Counted from the first letter of the stretch, positions 21,675-33,774 are shown. The stretch is 64,000 bases of DNA from Cupriavidus sp. P-10 (GCF_003402535.2 NZ_AP025170.1:2480001-2544000); one strand, 5' to 3'. Numbers and translations: made by a program. Notes: generated by a model not told the origin, from the letters alone.

Positions 21675-22655
21675 GTGCATCCATCCGAGGTCTTGTTCCA
21701 GGGCGAAGCCATCCCGGTCCAGTTGCCGGTGTGTGACCACTACGCGGGCAGCGAAAAGCTGATGCGCAAGTCGCTTGCCCTGCAGCAAGAGCTTGGTCCC
21801 GTCTTCGACATCACCTTCGATTGCGAGGATGGCGCCGCCGTCGGCGAGGAGCGCGAGCACGCCGAACTGTGCGCGCAACTGGTCAACAGCCCGCTGAACG
21901 CGCACAACCGCGTCGGCGTGCGCATCCACGATCCCGCCCACCCGAACTGGCGCCAGGATGTCGACATCCTGGTGCGCGCCGCCGGCGCGCGGCTGGCCTA
22001 CGTGGTGGTGCCCAAGGTGACCGACGTGGTCGAGGTCGCGCGTGTGACCGACCATGTCAACCAGGTGGCGCGCAATGCCGGCATCGCCCGCCATATCCCT
22101 ATCCATGTGCTGATCGAGACACATGCCGCGCTCGAGCAAGCTTTCGATATCGCCGCGCTGGTACAGGTGGAGTGCCTTAGCTTCGGCCTGATGGACTTCG
22201 TCTCGGCGCACCACGGTGCGATCCCCGGCGATGCCATGCGCTCGCCGCAGCAGTTCGAGCATCCGCTGATCCGTCGCGCCATGCTGGAAATCTCCGCGGC
22301 CTGCCATCGCCACGGCAAGGTGCCGTCGCACAACGTCAGCACCGATGTGCAGGCACCGCAGCGGGCGGGCGACGACGCACTGCGCGCGCGCGCCGAATTT
22401 GGCTACCTGCGCAAGTGGAGCATCCACCCGGGCCAGATCGCGCCGATCGTCGCCGCCTTCCGGCCGGGCGCGGAAGAAATCGGCGCAGCCAGCCAGATCC
22501 TGCTGGCCGCCCACGAAAACAACTGGGCGCCGATCCGCCACGACGGCCAGCTGCACGACCGCGCCAGCTACCGCTATTACTGGTCGCTGCTGCAGCGCGC
22601 CCAGGCCACCGGCACCCCGCTGCCGGACAATGTGGAAGCGCTGTTCTTCGCCTGA
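21675..22655 (+). CDS. HpcH/HpaI aldolase / citrate lyase beta-subunit-like (CitE-like) protein
   Basis: The 326-residue TIM-barrel protein resembles CitE-type lyases and malyl-CoA or methylmalyl-CoA lyases. Recognisable elements include 'DITFDCEDGAAVGEE' (acidic metal-binding segment), 'VVVPKVTD', 'HVLIETHAALEQA' with the catalytic Glu, and 'SFGLMDFVSAHHG'. No citD/citF partners are present, so it is not part of a classical citrate lyase. The start is GTG, with no strong ribosome-binding site. Position between mdh and a methylcitrate synthase suggests CoA-ester or organic acid metabolism, but the substrate is unknown. Confidence 0.82.
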   Translation: MHPSEVLFQGEAIPVQLPVCDHYAGSEKLMRKSLALQQELGPVFDITFDCEDGAAVGEEREHAELCAQLVNSPLNAHNRVGVRIHDPAHPNWRQDVDILVRAAGARLAYVVVPKVTDVVEVARVTDHVNQVARNAGIARHIPIHVLIETHAALEQAFDIAALVQVECLSFGLMDFVSAHHGAIPGDAMRSPQQFEHPLIRRAMLEISAACHRHGKVPSHNVSTDVQAPQRAGDDALRARAEFGYLRKWSIHPGQIAPIVAAFRPGAEEIGAASQILLAAHENNWAPIRHDGQLHDRASYRYYWSLLQRAQATGTPLPDNVEALFFA

Positions 22656-22700
22656 CACCGCCAGAACAACAAAATACGGACGCGACCGAAGGAGACCCGG

Positions 22701-23882
22701 ATGTCCGCTTCGAAGACCGCTGCACCCGCCGCCACGACCGAGCCCACGGCGCCAAAAGCCAAGAAATCCGTCGCCCTGTCCGGTGTTGCCGCCGGCAATA
22801 CCGCGCTGTGCACCGTCGGCCGTACCGGCAACGACCTGCACTACCGCGGCTATGACATTCTCGATATCGCCGAAACCTGCGAATTCGAGGAAATCGCCCA
22901 CCTGCTGGTGCACGGCAAGCTGCCGACCAAATCCGAACTGGCCGCCTACAAGGCCAGGCTCAAGGCCCTGCGCGGCCTGCCCGCCAACGTCAAGCTGGCG
23001 CTGGAATGGGTTCCGGCCAGCGCGCATCCGATGGACGTGATGCGCACCGGCGTGTCGGTACTGGGCACGGTGCTGCCGGAGAAGGATGACCACAATGCCC
23101 CGGGCGCGCGCGATATCGCCGATCGGCTGATGGCCAGCCTGGGTTCGATGCTGCTGTACTGGTACCACTACAGCCACAATGGCCGCCGCATCGAGGTGGA
23201 GACCGACGACGACTCGATCGGCGCCCACTTCCTGCACCTGCTGCACGGCGAGAAGCCCTCGGCGCTGTGGGAGCGTGCCATGCACACCTCGCTGATCCTG
23301 TACGCCGAGCACGAGTTCAACGCGTCGACCTTCACCGCACGGGTGGTCGCCGGCACGGGCTCGGACATGTACTCGTCGATCTGCGGCGCGATTGGCGCGC
23401 TGCGCGGCCCCAAGCATGGCGGCGCCAATGAAATGGCCTTCGAGATCCAGAAGCGCTATGACAACGCGGACGAGGCCCAGGCCGACATCACCCGGCGCGT
23501 CGAGAACAAGGAAGTCGTGATCGGCTTTGGCCACCCGGTGTACACCACCGGCGACCCGCGCAACCAGGTGATCAAGGAAGTGGCGAGGAAGCTGTCGAAG
23601 GATGCCCGCTCGATGAAGATGTTCGCCATCGCCGAGCGGCTGGAAACCGTGATGTGGGACATCAAGAAGATGTTCCCGAACCTGGACTGGTTCAGCGCGG
23701 TGAGCTACCACATGATGGGCGTGCCGACCGCGATGTTCACGCCGCTGTTCGTGATCGCGCGTACCTCCGGCTGGGCCGCGCACATCGTCGAGCAACGCAT
23801 CGATAACAAGATCATCCGCCCCAGCGCCAACTACGTGGGCCCCGAAAACCTCAAATTCGCGCCGATCGGCAAGCGTAAGTGA
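22701..23882 (+). CDS. prpC: 2-methylcitrate synthase / citrate synthase paralogue
   Basis: The 393-residue protein is of the short citrate-synthase class. After an unusual 25-residue Ala/Thr/Lys-rich N-terminal tail it reads '[25 protein letters not shown]', as in PrpC. The active-site motifs are 'GPKHGGANE', '[15 protein letters not shown]' and '[14 protein letters not shown]'. PrpC condenses oxaloacetate with propionyl-CoA, and such enzymes often accept acetyl-CoA too. AAGGAGA precedes the ATG. No prpB or prpD is nearby, so this copy sits with TCA genes rather than in a propionate operon. Confidence 0.88.
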   Translation: MSASKTAAPAATTEPTAPKAKKSVALSGVAAGNTALCTVGRTGNDLHYRGYDILDIAETCEFEEIAHLLVHGKLPTKSELAAYKARLKALRGLPANVKLALEWVPASAHPMDVMRTGVSVLGTVLPEKDDHNAPGARDIADRLMASLGSMLLYWYHYSHNGRRIEVETDDDSIGAHFLHLLHGEKPSALWERAMHTSLILYAEHEFNASTFTARVVAGTGSDMYSSICGAIGALRGPKHGGANEMAFEIQKRYDNADEAQADITRRVENKEVVIGFGHPVYTTGDPRNQVIKEVARKLSKDARSMKMFAIAERLETVMWDIKKMFPNLDWFSAVSYHMMGVPTAMFTPLFVIARTSGWAAHIVEQRIDNKIIRPSANYVGPENLKFAPIGKRK

Positions 23883-24049
23883 ACCCGGACTAACCGGACA
23901 CCCGGATTATGTAACCAAAGGCCAGCGCACTTCGCCGGCTCAGGCAAATCGTAGAGAATAGCGGCGGACTTCCATTCCAGGCGCCGCCTGATGTGACGGC
24001 GGCGAACGACAAACAGACCAGATTTCAGAATCCGAAAGGCACTCACAAA

Positions 24050-24616
24050 ATGAAACATCTTGTACTCGCAGCCTGCATTGGCGCCTTCAGCCTGACCACC
24101 GCGACCGCCGTGATGGCGCAGGAACCGGCCAAGAAGACCACCACGAAGAAGTCCTCGACCAAGAAGAAGGCCGCAGCCGGCGCCGCTGCCGGCGCAGGCG
24201 CCGCCGCCGCTGCCACCCCGACCGGTGAAAAGTGGCAGTGCGAGCTGGGCAACAGCATCTATATCTCGGGCGACATGCTGCGCGACGAAGTGCTGACCGT
24301 CCACTGGCAAGGCCGCGACTACAAGCTGCCGCGCCAGTCCACCGTGACCGGCGCCGACCGCTACTACGACGCCCGCACCGGCCTGGACCTGGTGGTGATC
24401 CCGAGCAAGGCCATGCTGTTCAACAAGAACCTGGGCCAGCGCCTGGCCGACGACTGCCAGAGCGCCGCCATGCAGGCCGGCGCCGCCGCACCGACCCAGG
24501 CCGGCGGCCTGCGCGCCCCGGTTACCGCCCCGCTGCTGGTCACGCCCCCGGGCGGCCCGACGATCCAGCCGCAGCAGCCTGACGCCGCCCAGCAGTCCGC
24601 GGCACCCAAGCAGTAA
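24050..24616 (+). CDS. Secreted protein of unknown function, Lys/Ala-rich N-terminus
   Basis: The 188-residue protein has a clear signal peptide (MKHLVLAACIGAFSLTTATA, cleavage likely after VMAQ or just before). A Lys/Thr/Ser-rich basic patch and an Ala/Gly run to about residue 60 follow. Next is a compact domain starting 'GEKWQCELGNSIYISGDM' with two cysteines (about 64 and 142), then a Pro/Gln-rich tail. I do not recognise the family with certainty. The charged linker suggests contact with the envelope or with nucleic acid. An AAAGG motif precedes the ATG. It lies between prpC and acnA, with wide gaps on both sides. Confidence 0.8.
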   Translation: MKHLVLAACIGAFSLTTATAVMAQEPAKKTTTKKSSTKKKAAAGAAAGAGAAAAATPTGEKWQCELGNSIYISGDMLRDEVLTVHWQGRDYKLPRQSTVTGADRYYDARTGLDLVVIPSKAMLFNKNLGQRLADDCQSAAMQAGAAAPTQAGGLRAPVTAPLLVTPPGGPTIQPQQPDAAQQSAAPKQ

Positions 24617-24905
24617 ATCCGTGCAGGGCACTCGCGGCCGCCTGCCTGGCGGCCGCCGGGCGCCCTGCCTGCCTTGCCGGCGGGGGCAATCCCCGCGGGA
24701 AGCCGCTGTCGCGCCGACAGGGCAAGCGACCTGGCCGATCGAGACCGGGTGGCGGCAAAGCCGCGCGGCGGTTAGAGTATGCAGTTGCAGTGCGCTGCCG
24801 ACCTCGGACCGCGGTCACATGCCGCGGCAGCGCACCGGGGTCTGATTCCAGTTTCAGAGGTCCGAGCCAAATGCCATCGCATCATTCTTCGATCGGAGTA
24901 CGGCA

Positions 24906-27614
<2,709 letters not shown>

Positions 27615-27650
27615 CGCCCCGCGGACCGCGATCCGCGATCCGCGAAAGCC

Positions 27651-27700
27651 AACGCCGCCTGCCCGGCCCCGTGACGCGGGGCCGGGCAGGCGGCGTTTGT
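27651..27700 (+). terminator. Very strong terminator after acnA
   Basis: A 20-bp perfect stem (27651-27670 with 27678-27697) with a 7-nt loop is followed by TGTCATT. The T run is short, but the stem is exceptional. Confidence 0.85.
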
Positions 27701-27865
27701 CATTGTGAGCATGGTGCGGCCTCGGGATCACCTCGCGCCCCTGCGCCGTCTGGTGCCCGTGTAAGTTCCACGCAAGGCAGTGCTGCCACACTGTGTCCCA
27801 AAGAACAGCGGTCGCAACGACCCGGAGGCGGGGCCACCCCGCCTCAGACAGATACAGGAGACAAC

Positions 27866-28015
27866 ATGGCAAAGATCATCATCGCATTCGTCGTCATTGC
27901 CGGCGCGGCCCTCTACCTGCTGACCAAGGGCGGCAGCGACGTGTCGATTTCCGGCGAGCAGCACGGTGTCGAGACCCACGCACCGGCGGTGCCGGCAGCC
28001 AGCGAAAAGAAATAA
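27866..28015 (+). CDS. Small single-span membrane protein, function unknown
   Basis: A 49-codon frame (MAKIIIAFVVIAGAALYLLT...) has one membrane helix at residues 3-20 and a short polar C-terminal tail ending SEKK. AGGAGACAAC precedes the ATG at ideal spacing, which argues for real translation. A 9-bp perfect hairpin (GAGGCGGGG / CCCCGCCTC, 27825-27845) lies 20 nt upstream of the start and could influence initiation. It is flanked by acnA and the DUF2863-like gene, but has its own leader. Confidence 0.72.
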   Translation: MAKIIIAFVVIAGAALYLLTKGGSDVSISGEQHGVETHAPAVPAASEKK

Positions 28016-28123
28016 GAGCGATCCTTCAGCCTCGCCAAGTACAAGGCGCAACGTATCGCGCGGCCGCCTTGTCAACGCAACGAGTAGAATACCGTTTTAC
28101 GCATAAACGGACGGTTTCATTCT

Positions 28124-29326
28124 ATGGCAGGTTTTCGCCCCAAGGCTTCCCCACGTCTTTCGCCCGACGCCGAGCGGTTGGTGGCCGATGCGCTCGCCCT
28201 CGACGCATCGGGCAGCCGCATGGAGGATGGCTACTGGGAACGGCGACTCTCGCAGCGCCTGGGCCGCCTGCTGAAGAACGGTAGCCAGACCGCGCTTGAC
28301 GCGGCGTTGGAACACCTGTTCAAGCACAACGCCGACGCCTCCGACGTGCTGGCCGAGCAGGCCGAGACGCTGGCCGAATCGGCCACCATCGAGGTCGATG
28401 GCCAGCGCTACGACGCGCTGCTGATCGCCGCGCCGATCCTGGCGCACACGCGTTACGCCATCCCCTCGGGCGCGCTCAAGCCGGAGCTGGCCCAGACGCT
28501 GGCCGTGCACTTGCAGGCACATGTGCTGGCTTCGGCCACCAAGGTCGCGCTGTCGCCGTACCTGTACAGCATCGACCAGCTGCCGCGCACGCACAGCGAC
28601 ACGTTTGCGCTGACGCACAAGCTGGCCGCGGCCGCGCTGGCCGGCTCGGTGCCCAAGGTCGACCTGCGCGACCTGCCCGAGACCGCGCCGATCCTGGCCG
28701 ACCCCCGCTACCTGCTGGCCGTGGTGGTGGCCCCGCACGAGCAGGCGCTGTTCCGCTGGCAGGAGGACGCCAAGGAGCACCATGCCGAGCGCTCGGTATG
28801 CCTGGAGCAATGGCGCAGCCAGGTCCAGCCATCGGTGGCGCTGCTGCTGCCGGGCTGCGAGTTCGAGTTGCTGTTGCCCGACGCCTTCTTCCTGTCGTGC
28901 CGCGAATCCGACAAGAGCATCCGCCCGCTGACGGTGCGCGCCGCCGTCAACTACCTGGCCGGCACGCTGGATATCTCCGCCGGCCAGCTGGCCGCGGTGG
29001 TGGCCGCGTTCGGCGAGGAAGTGGTCGAGGAATACCGCGTCGGCTTCACCATGCGCGGCGAGAAGGACGTGATCTACGGCATCGTCTGGCCGGTCTACGG
29101 CCGCGAAGCCGGCGAAGTCGATGCCGACGAGAAGGGCAACCCGCTCGAGCAGATCTGCGAGGAACTGCGCAATGCGGGCGTGGAAGACATCTTCCGCCAC
29201 GCGGCGCTGTTCGATCCGGAGTACTGCGAGGATTGCGGCACGCCGCTGTATGCCGACCGCAATGGCGAGATCGTGCATGCAGAACTGCCGGAAGACGCGC
29301 CGACGCAGCAGCCGCTATTTCACTGA
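28124..29326 (+). CDS. DUF2863-like conserved protein of unknown function
   Basis: The 400-residue soluble protein has no signal peptide and no membrane span. It begins with a basic patch (MAGFRPKASPRLSPDAERLV). I associate it with the DUF2863 family of Burkholderiales from its overall look and 'RYDALLIAAPILAHTRYAIPSG', but this was not searched. The C-terminus carries a pair of CxxC-like cysteines ('YCEDCGTPLY'), which might bind zinc. It stands alone and is followed by a strong terminator. Confidence 0.75.
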   Translation: MAGFRPKASPRLSPDAERLVADALALDASGSRMEDGYWERRLSQRLGRLLKNGSQTALDAALEHLFKHNADASDVLAEQAETLAESATIEVDGQRYDALLIAAPILAHTRYAIPSGALKPELAQTLAVHLQAHVLASATKVALSPYLYSIDQLPRTHSDTFALTHKLAAAALAGSVPKVDLRDLPETAPILADPRYLLAVVVAPHEQALFRWQEDAKEHHAERSVCLEQWRSQVQPSVALLLPGCEFELLLPDAFFLSCRESDKSIRPLTVRAAVNYLAGTLDISAGQLAAVVAAFGEEVVEEYRVGFTMRGEKDVIYGIVWPVYGREAGEVDADEKGNPLEQICEELRNAGVEDIFRHAALFDPEYCEDCGTPLYADRNGEIVHAELPEDAPTQQPLFH

Positions 29327-29347
29327 AATCCTGCGTCCTGGCAAGCA

Positions 29348-29377
29348 AACGGCCCGCATTGCGGGCCGTTTTTGTTT
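29348..29377 (+). terminator. Rho-independent terminator between convergent genes
   Basis: AACGGCCCGC pairs perfectly with GCGGGCCGTT across a 3-nt loop, followed by TTTGTTTTCC. It lies 21 nt after the DUF2863-like gene and just past the end of the convergent methyltransferase gene. Confidence 0.93.
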
Positions 29378-29389
29378 TCCTTGCTGGCT

Positions 29390-30076
29390 TCAGGCACCCC
29401 GCTCGCTGACGCAGCGCCACAGACCATGCCCCGAAGCCGCGTACTTGCGTTCGAACGGCGTCATCGCCTGCGCCGGCTGCCATGGCTCGACCACCTGCGC
29501 CGGACGACCTGCCAGCGCCAGCGCCTGCGCGAACTCGTCGATATAGACCTGCCAGTTGCTGCGGCATTCCAGGTATTCGCCGCACGCCGCCAGTGCCGGG
29601 AACACCGCATGGCCCTGCCAGCGCCGCCCCAGGTGGCCAATCTTTGGCCACGGGTTCGGGTACAGCACGTAGTGGCGCGCCACCGGCACCGCGTCGGCCT
29701 GCAGCATGCGCCAGACATCGACCAGGTCGGCCCGCGCCCAGCAGAAATTGGCCGGCATCGTTGCCTCGCCCCACCAGTCCTTGCCGGCCGCCAGGCGCTT
29801 TTCGGACTGGTCGACACCGATCACGTAGTGGTCCGGGAACGACGTCGCCAGCCGCAACGTGCTTTCGCCCACGCCGCACCCGGCATCCAGGATCAGCGGC
29901 GCGCCGCCGGCCTGCTGCCAGTTGTCGAGCGCTACGGCCAGCGCGCGGCGGCTGGCTTCGCCGATGGGCTTGCGGAACGGCTCGGCCAGGTGGCGCGCGA
30001 CGCGCGCGGCCAAATGCTCGTGGACATCGGACTGCGCCGAAACGATGGTGCGGGAATTGGCAAACATGGCCGCCAT
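29390..30076 (-). CDS. TrmB-like SAM-dependent methyltransferase
   Basis: The 228-residue protein has the class-I SAM site 'LILDAGCGVGESTLRLA' near residues 60-76. It also has the TrmB-type features 'VIGVDQSEKRLA', 'HYVLYPNPWPKIGHLGRRW', and a C-terminal 'MTPFERKYAASGHGLWR' that mirrors the TrmB ending. TrmB makes m7G46 in tRNA. The divergence here (no R-E-I-G-F entrance segment) suggests a paralogue, possibly with a different target. The start could be the ATG at 30076 or 30067. Neither has a strong ribosome-binding site. Confidence 0.75.
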   Translation of the reverse strand: MAAMFANSRTIVSAQSDVHEHLAARVARHLAEPFRKPIGEASRRALAVALDNWQQAGGAPLILDAGCGVGESTLRLATSFPDHYVIGVDQSEKRLAAGKDWWGEATMPANFCWARADLVDVWRMLQADAVPVARHYVLYPNPWPKIGHLGRRWQGHAVFPALAACGEYLECRSNWQVYIDEFAQALALAGRPAQVVEPWQPAQAMTPFERKYAASGHGLWRCVSERGA

Positions 30077-30202
30077 TCTACCGGCGCCGAACCCGTCGGC
30101 TTGCACAGGACGCTGCAACCATGCCACTTTAGCGGCACAATGCGGGACAAACCGCCTGAGAACCCGTCCGCAAGCGCCGGACCCGTATGAGGAGCCAGCC
30201 CC

Positions 30203-31840
30203 ATGCCATCGACAACCGCTACGTCCCGCCCGCCTGCCCGCCAGTCCGCTCCCCGCAATCTGCTCCACGCCACCGCCGCGCTGGTGCTGGGCAGCGCTGT
30301 TTTCACCGCCTTGGCGCTGCTGCCGGCCGGCGCCGCCCATGCCGAGGACCTGCGCATCGGGCTGGCCGCCGACGTCACCTCGATGGACCCGCACTGGAAC
30401 AACGCCGGCCCCAACAACGCGATCGCGCTGCATGTTTTCGAGTCGCTGGTGTTCATGGACAAGAACGCCCGCTATATCCCCGGCCTGGCGCTGTCGTGGA
30501 AGCCGGTCAATGCCATCACCTGGGAAATCAAGCTGCGCCCCAACGTGAAGTGGCATGACGGCTCGCCCTTCACCAGCGAAGACGTCAAGGCCTCGCTGGA
30601 GCGCCCGGACAAGCTGACCAACAGCCCGGGCTCGTTCACGAGCTATACCAAGCCGATCGCCCGCATCGACACGCCCGATCCGCTGACGGTGCGCCTGACC
30701 ATGAGCGTGCCCAACTACGCCAACCTGGCCAACGACCTGAACAGCGTGCCGATCATGCCGAAGAAGGTCGCCGCCACGCTGACGCAGGCCGATTTCGATT
30801 CGGGCAAGGCCATGATCGGCACCGGGCCATTCAAGTTCGTGCGCTTCGCGCGCGGGCAGGAAATCGTGATGGAGCGCAATCCTGACTACTGGGGGCCCAA
30901 GCCGGAGTGGGACCGTGCCGTGTTCCGGATCATCACCGACAACGGCGCGCGCAGCGCCGCGCTGCTGGCCGGCGACGTCGACGTGATCGAAAGCGTGCCA
31001 TCGGCCGACGTGGCCAAGCTCAAGCAGAACCCGAAGTTCAAGGTCGAGCAGCAGGTGTCGTGGCGCACCATCTTCTGGCAAATGGACCAGTCGCGCGACA
31101 GCCCGCCCTTCGTCACCGACAAGGCCGGCAAGCCGCTCGGCAAGAACCCGTTCAAGGATGCACGCGTGCGTGCCGCGATCAGCAAGTCACTGAACCGCGA
31201 CGCCATCGTCAACCGCATCATGGAAGGGCTGGCGGTGCCGGCGTCGTCGATCGTGTCGCCGCAGATCTTCGGGCATCCGGGCACCAAACCCGAAGCCTAC
31301 GACCCGGAAGGCGCCAAGAAGCTGCTGGCCGCCGCTGGCTACCCGGACGGCTTCGGGCTGACGCTGCACGCCACCAACAACCGCTACCTGAACGACGCCG
31401 CGGTGGCGCAGGCCACCGCGAGCATGCTGACGCGCATCGGCATCCAGACCAAGGTCGAGACCATGCCGGTGGCGGCCTACTTCACGCGCGCGCGGCAGGG
31501 TGAGTTTGCCTTCCAGATGCTGGGCTGGGGCTCGGCGGCGGCTGATGTGGCGCTGCGCTCGATCACGGGCACGCCCAATCCCAAGACGGGGTATGGCACG
31601 TGGAACTGGGGCAAGTACAGCAATGCGCAGCTGGACCAGCTGATCGAGAAATCGCTGACCACCGTTTCCAGCGAGAAGGCACGCGAAGAGAACGCGCGCA
31701 CGGCGGCAAAGTTTGCGCTGGCCGACCACGCGATCATTCCGTCGCACAGCCAGCTGGCGATGTGGGCGATGAAGAAGGGATTGAAGTATGAGGCGCGGAC
31801 GGACGAGTGGTCGTTGGCGCAGTTTTTCCACAAGGAGTAA
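30203..31840 (+). CDS. Peptide/nickel-type ABC transporter substrate-binding protein (orphan)
   Basis: The 545-residue periplasmic protein belongs to the DppA/OppA (SBP family 5) group. It has an N-terminal extension and signal peptide ending near AHAEDLRIG (about residue 48), then 'DVTSMDPHWNNAGPNNAIALHVFESLV', 'LRPNVKWHDGSPFTSEDVKASLER' and 'GTGPFKFVRFARGQEIVMERNPDYWG'. These proteins bind peptides, opines or metal chelates for import. No permease or ATPase gene is adjacent, so it must work with components elsewhere or serve in sensing. TGAGGAG precedes the ATG. Confidence 0.88.
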   Translation: MPSTTATSRPPARQSAPRNLLHATAALVLGSAVFTALALLPAGAAHAEDLRIGLAADVTSMDPHWNNAGPNNAIALHVFESLVFMDKNARYIPGLALSWKPVNAITWEIKLRPNVKWHDGSPFTSEDVKASLERPDKLTNSPGSFTSYTKPIARIDTPDPLTVRLTMSVPNYANLANDLNSVPIMPKKVAATLTQADFDSGKAMIGTGPFKFVRFARGQEIVMERNPDYWGPKPEWDRAVFRIITDNGARSAALLAGDVDVIESVPSADVAKLKQNPKFKVEQQVSWRTIFWQMDQSRDSPPFVTDKAGKPLGKNPFKDARVRAAISKSLNRDAIVNRIMEGLAVPASSIVSPQIFGHPGTKPEAYDPEGAKKLLAAAGYPDGFGLTLHATNNRYLNDAAVAQATASMLTRIGIQTKVETMPVAAYFTRARQGEFAFQMLGWGSAAADVALRSITGTPNPKTGYGTWNWGKYSNAQLDQLIEKSLTTVSSEKAREENARTAAKFALADHAIIPSHSQLAMWAMKKGLKYEARTDEWSLAQFFHKE

Positions 31841-31869
31841 GCGCGGCGGCTCGTCATCAGCCCGCGGTT

Positions 31870-31901
31870 TTCTCCCTCTTCCGCTGAGGGGAGAGGGAGA
31901 A
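31870..31901. repeat. Intergenic pyrimidine/purine hairpin repeat
   Basis: TTCTCCCTCT pairs with AGAGGGAGAA across 12 nt, between convergent genes. A similar CCCTCTCCC-type hairpin lies at 49888-49913, so this may be a dispersed intergenic element acting as a transcript end. Confidence 0.5.
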
Positions 31902-31970
31902 CACCTTGCTTGGGCGAGTTCAGGCAGCTTGGGCGCACCCCACACCGCCCTCCCCTTTTCGTGTTTTCGC

Positions 31971-32855
31971 TTAGATCTTCAACCGTTCTTCCTGCCGCGC
32001 ATTCGCCGCGCGCAGCTTCTGCACCCAGTCCCGCGCCGGCAGTCCGGTGGTGCTTTCGACCACCTCGGCACGCGCTTCCAGCACTTCCCACGCCACATCG
32101 ATCTCGGGGCCGTTGAACGCCATCGCGATGATGTTGCCGTCATGCACCTCCGGGAACACCAGCACGCGGTTATCGAAGGCTTCGCAGATGCGCTCGATAT
32201 TCTTCGGGAAGCTGTCGTGGTCGCCGAACAGGTTGATGGTCATCACGCCCGGCCCCTTCAGCGTGCGGCGGCAGGCGCGGTAGAACGCGGTGGTATCGAG
32301 CACCGGGCCGCGCGCGGTGGCGTCATACAGGTCTACCTGCAGCACGTCGATGGCGTCGGCGTGGGTGCCGTCCATCACGTAGTCCCACGCGTCCTGCTCG
32401 CGCACGGTCAGGCGCGCGTCGTCCTGGCGCAGGCCGAACATGCTGCGCCCGGCAATGATCACCGCCGGGTTCAGTTCGACCGCGGTCACGCGCGCGCGGC
32501 TGAACTGGCGATGGCAGAACTTGGTCAGTGCCGCCGCCCCGAGGCCGAGCTGCACCACATGGAACTCATCCACCGAGGGCGACAGGAACAGCAGCCACGC
32601 CATCATCTGCTGCGCGTATTCCAGCTCGATCGCATCCGGCTTGCGCAGGCGCATCGCCCCCTGCACCCACTCCGTGCCGAAATGGAGGTAGCGCACGCCA
32701 TCCAGTTCGGAGAAGGTCACCGGCGCAAAGCGCGGCGTCATGCGTTTTTCTTCGCGTGCTGTGTCGGAGCCTGGCGCCTCGCCACGGTTGCGGTTTCCAC
32801 GTGCCGGTCGGCGCGAGGCCACGGCTTCAATCGATTTGCGTTTCAGTAGGGTCAT
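31971..32855 (-). CDS. Spermidine synthase-like protein
   Basis: The 294-residue protein has the spermidine-synthase SAM-type fold. Recognisable parts are 'FHVVQLGLGAAALTKFCHRQF', 'VTAVELNPAVIIAGRSMFGL', 'LTVREQDAWDYVM' and 'IDVLQVDLYDATARGPVLD'. The typical D-G-x-x-Q of true SpeE is modified here (EWVQGAMRLRKPD), so it may be one of the many SpeE-like methyl or aminopropyl transferases of uncertain substrate. The ATG at 32855 is favoured. A longer start at 32885 is possible. It is 46 nt downstream of the TPR protein gene. Confidence 0.72.
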   Translation of the reverse strand: MTLLKRKSIEAVASRRPARGNRNRGEAPGSDTAREEKRMTPRFAPVTFSELDGVRYLHFGTEWVQGAMRLRKPDAIELEYAQQMMAWLLFLSPSVDEFHVVQLGLGAAALTKFCHRQFSRARVTAVELNPAVIIAGRSMFGLRQDDARLTVREQDAWDYVMDGTHADAIDVLQVDLYDATARGPVLDTTAFYRACRRTLKGPGVMTINLFGDHDSFPKNIERICEAFDNRVLVFPEVHDGNIIAMAFNGPEIDVAWEVLEARAEVVESTTGLPARDWVQKLRAANARQEERLKI

Positions 32856-32900
32856 AGTGTCGAGAATTTCACGGCGGCCATGCACGGGCCGGCAGGCGCC

Positions 32901-33653
32901 TTACTTGCCCAGCGCCGCCTGGGCGCGCTGCAGCCACTCGCGGTTGTGTTCGCGGGCATGGCGCGGCCAGTGACGGGCATCGTGGACGATTTCGGCATAC
33001 AGCTCGCGCGCGCGTTCGCGGTCGGCGGCGTCGGGCTGCGTTGCCAGCCAGTCGGCGAACAGGCAGCGCGGCGCGACGTCGCTGGCGCTGGTCAGGGCCT
33101 GCTCGAACGCGGCGCGCGTGCCGGGCGCGCCGGTGGCAGCCAGCGCGCGAGCATACAGCAAGGCGGGGTCGGGCTGCTGGCGCGCGTGCGGGCTGGCGGC
33201 GAACAGCTTCTCCAGCGTCACCAGCGCGGCGGACGCGTCGCCGTTGGCGAACTGCGCCTGGGCCAGCCCCTGCAGCAGCGCCGGATCGGACGCGAACGGG
33301 CCGTTGGCCGCGGCCTGGTAGTGCTGCAGCGCCTCGGCCGGCTCGCCGGCTTCGAGCAGTGCGGCGCCCAGGCGCATGCGGTGCGCCACGGTCGGGGCAC
33401 GGTCAAAGTCGGCGCGGGCCTCGCGCACCGCCCGGTTGGGATCGACCAGCTGCGAAATGGCGCGCGTGGCCACGCGTGCGCCGCGCGACTGGCGCAGCTC
33501 GGGCAGGAAGATCGCAAAGAAGTAGACCACGCTGCCCAGCCCCGGGAACAAAAACAGAATCAGCAACCAGTACATGTTCTGGTGCGTGCGCACCGCATGC
33601 ACGGCGAAAAACAACGCAACGATGATATGGAGGCTGATGCCGAAGATACGCAT
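32901..33653 (-). CDS. Membrane-anchored TPR-repeat protein
   Basis: The 250-residue protein begins with two hydrophobic helices (about 1-20 and 27-52: 'MYWLLILFLFPGLGSVVYFF', then 'FAIFLPEL'). A cytoplasmic part made of TPR-like repeats follows ('HRMRLGAALLEAGEPAEALQ', 'LLQGLAQAQFANGDASAALV'). The N-terminal arrangement resembles PLDN-type phospholipase anchors or heme-biogenesis-like scaffolds, but I cannot name it. GGTGA precedes the ATG at 33653. Confidence 0.72.
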   Translation of the reverse strand: MRIFGISLHIIVALFFAVHAVRTHQNMYWLLILFLFPGLGSVVYFFAIFLPELRQSRGARVATRAISQLVDPNRAVREARADFDRAPTVAHRMRLGAALLEAGEPAEALQHYQAAANGPFASDPALLQGLAQAQFANGDASAALVTLEKLFAASPHARQQPDPALLYARALAATGAPGTRAAFEQALTSASDVAPRCLFADWLATQPDAADRERARELYAEIVHDARHWPRHAREHNREWLQRAQAALGK

Positions 33654-33774
33654 GGATAAGTCACCCTGTGAGGTCACCCTTTGAGGTCACCGGTGGAGCA
33701 ATGGCCAGCGCCGAAGCACTGGCCGCCGGCATTTTGACAGAATGGCGGCGGCGCGATTCCCACGACTCATGCAT

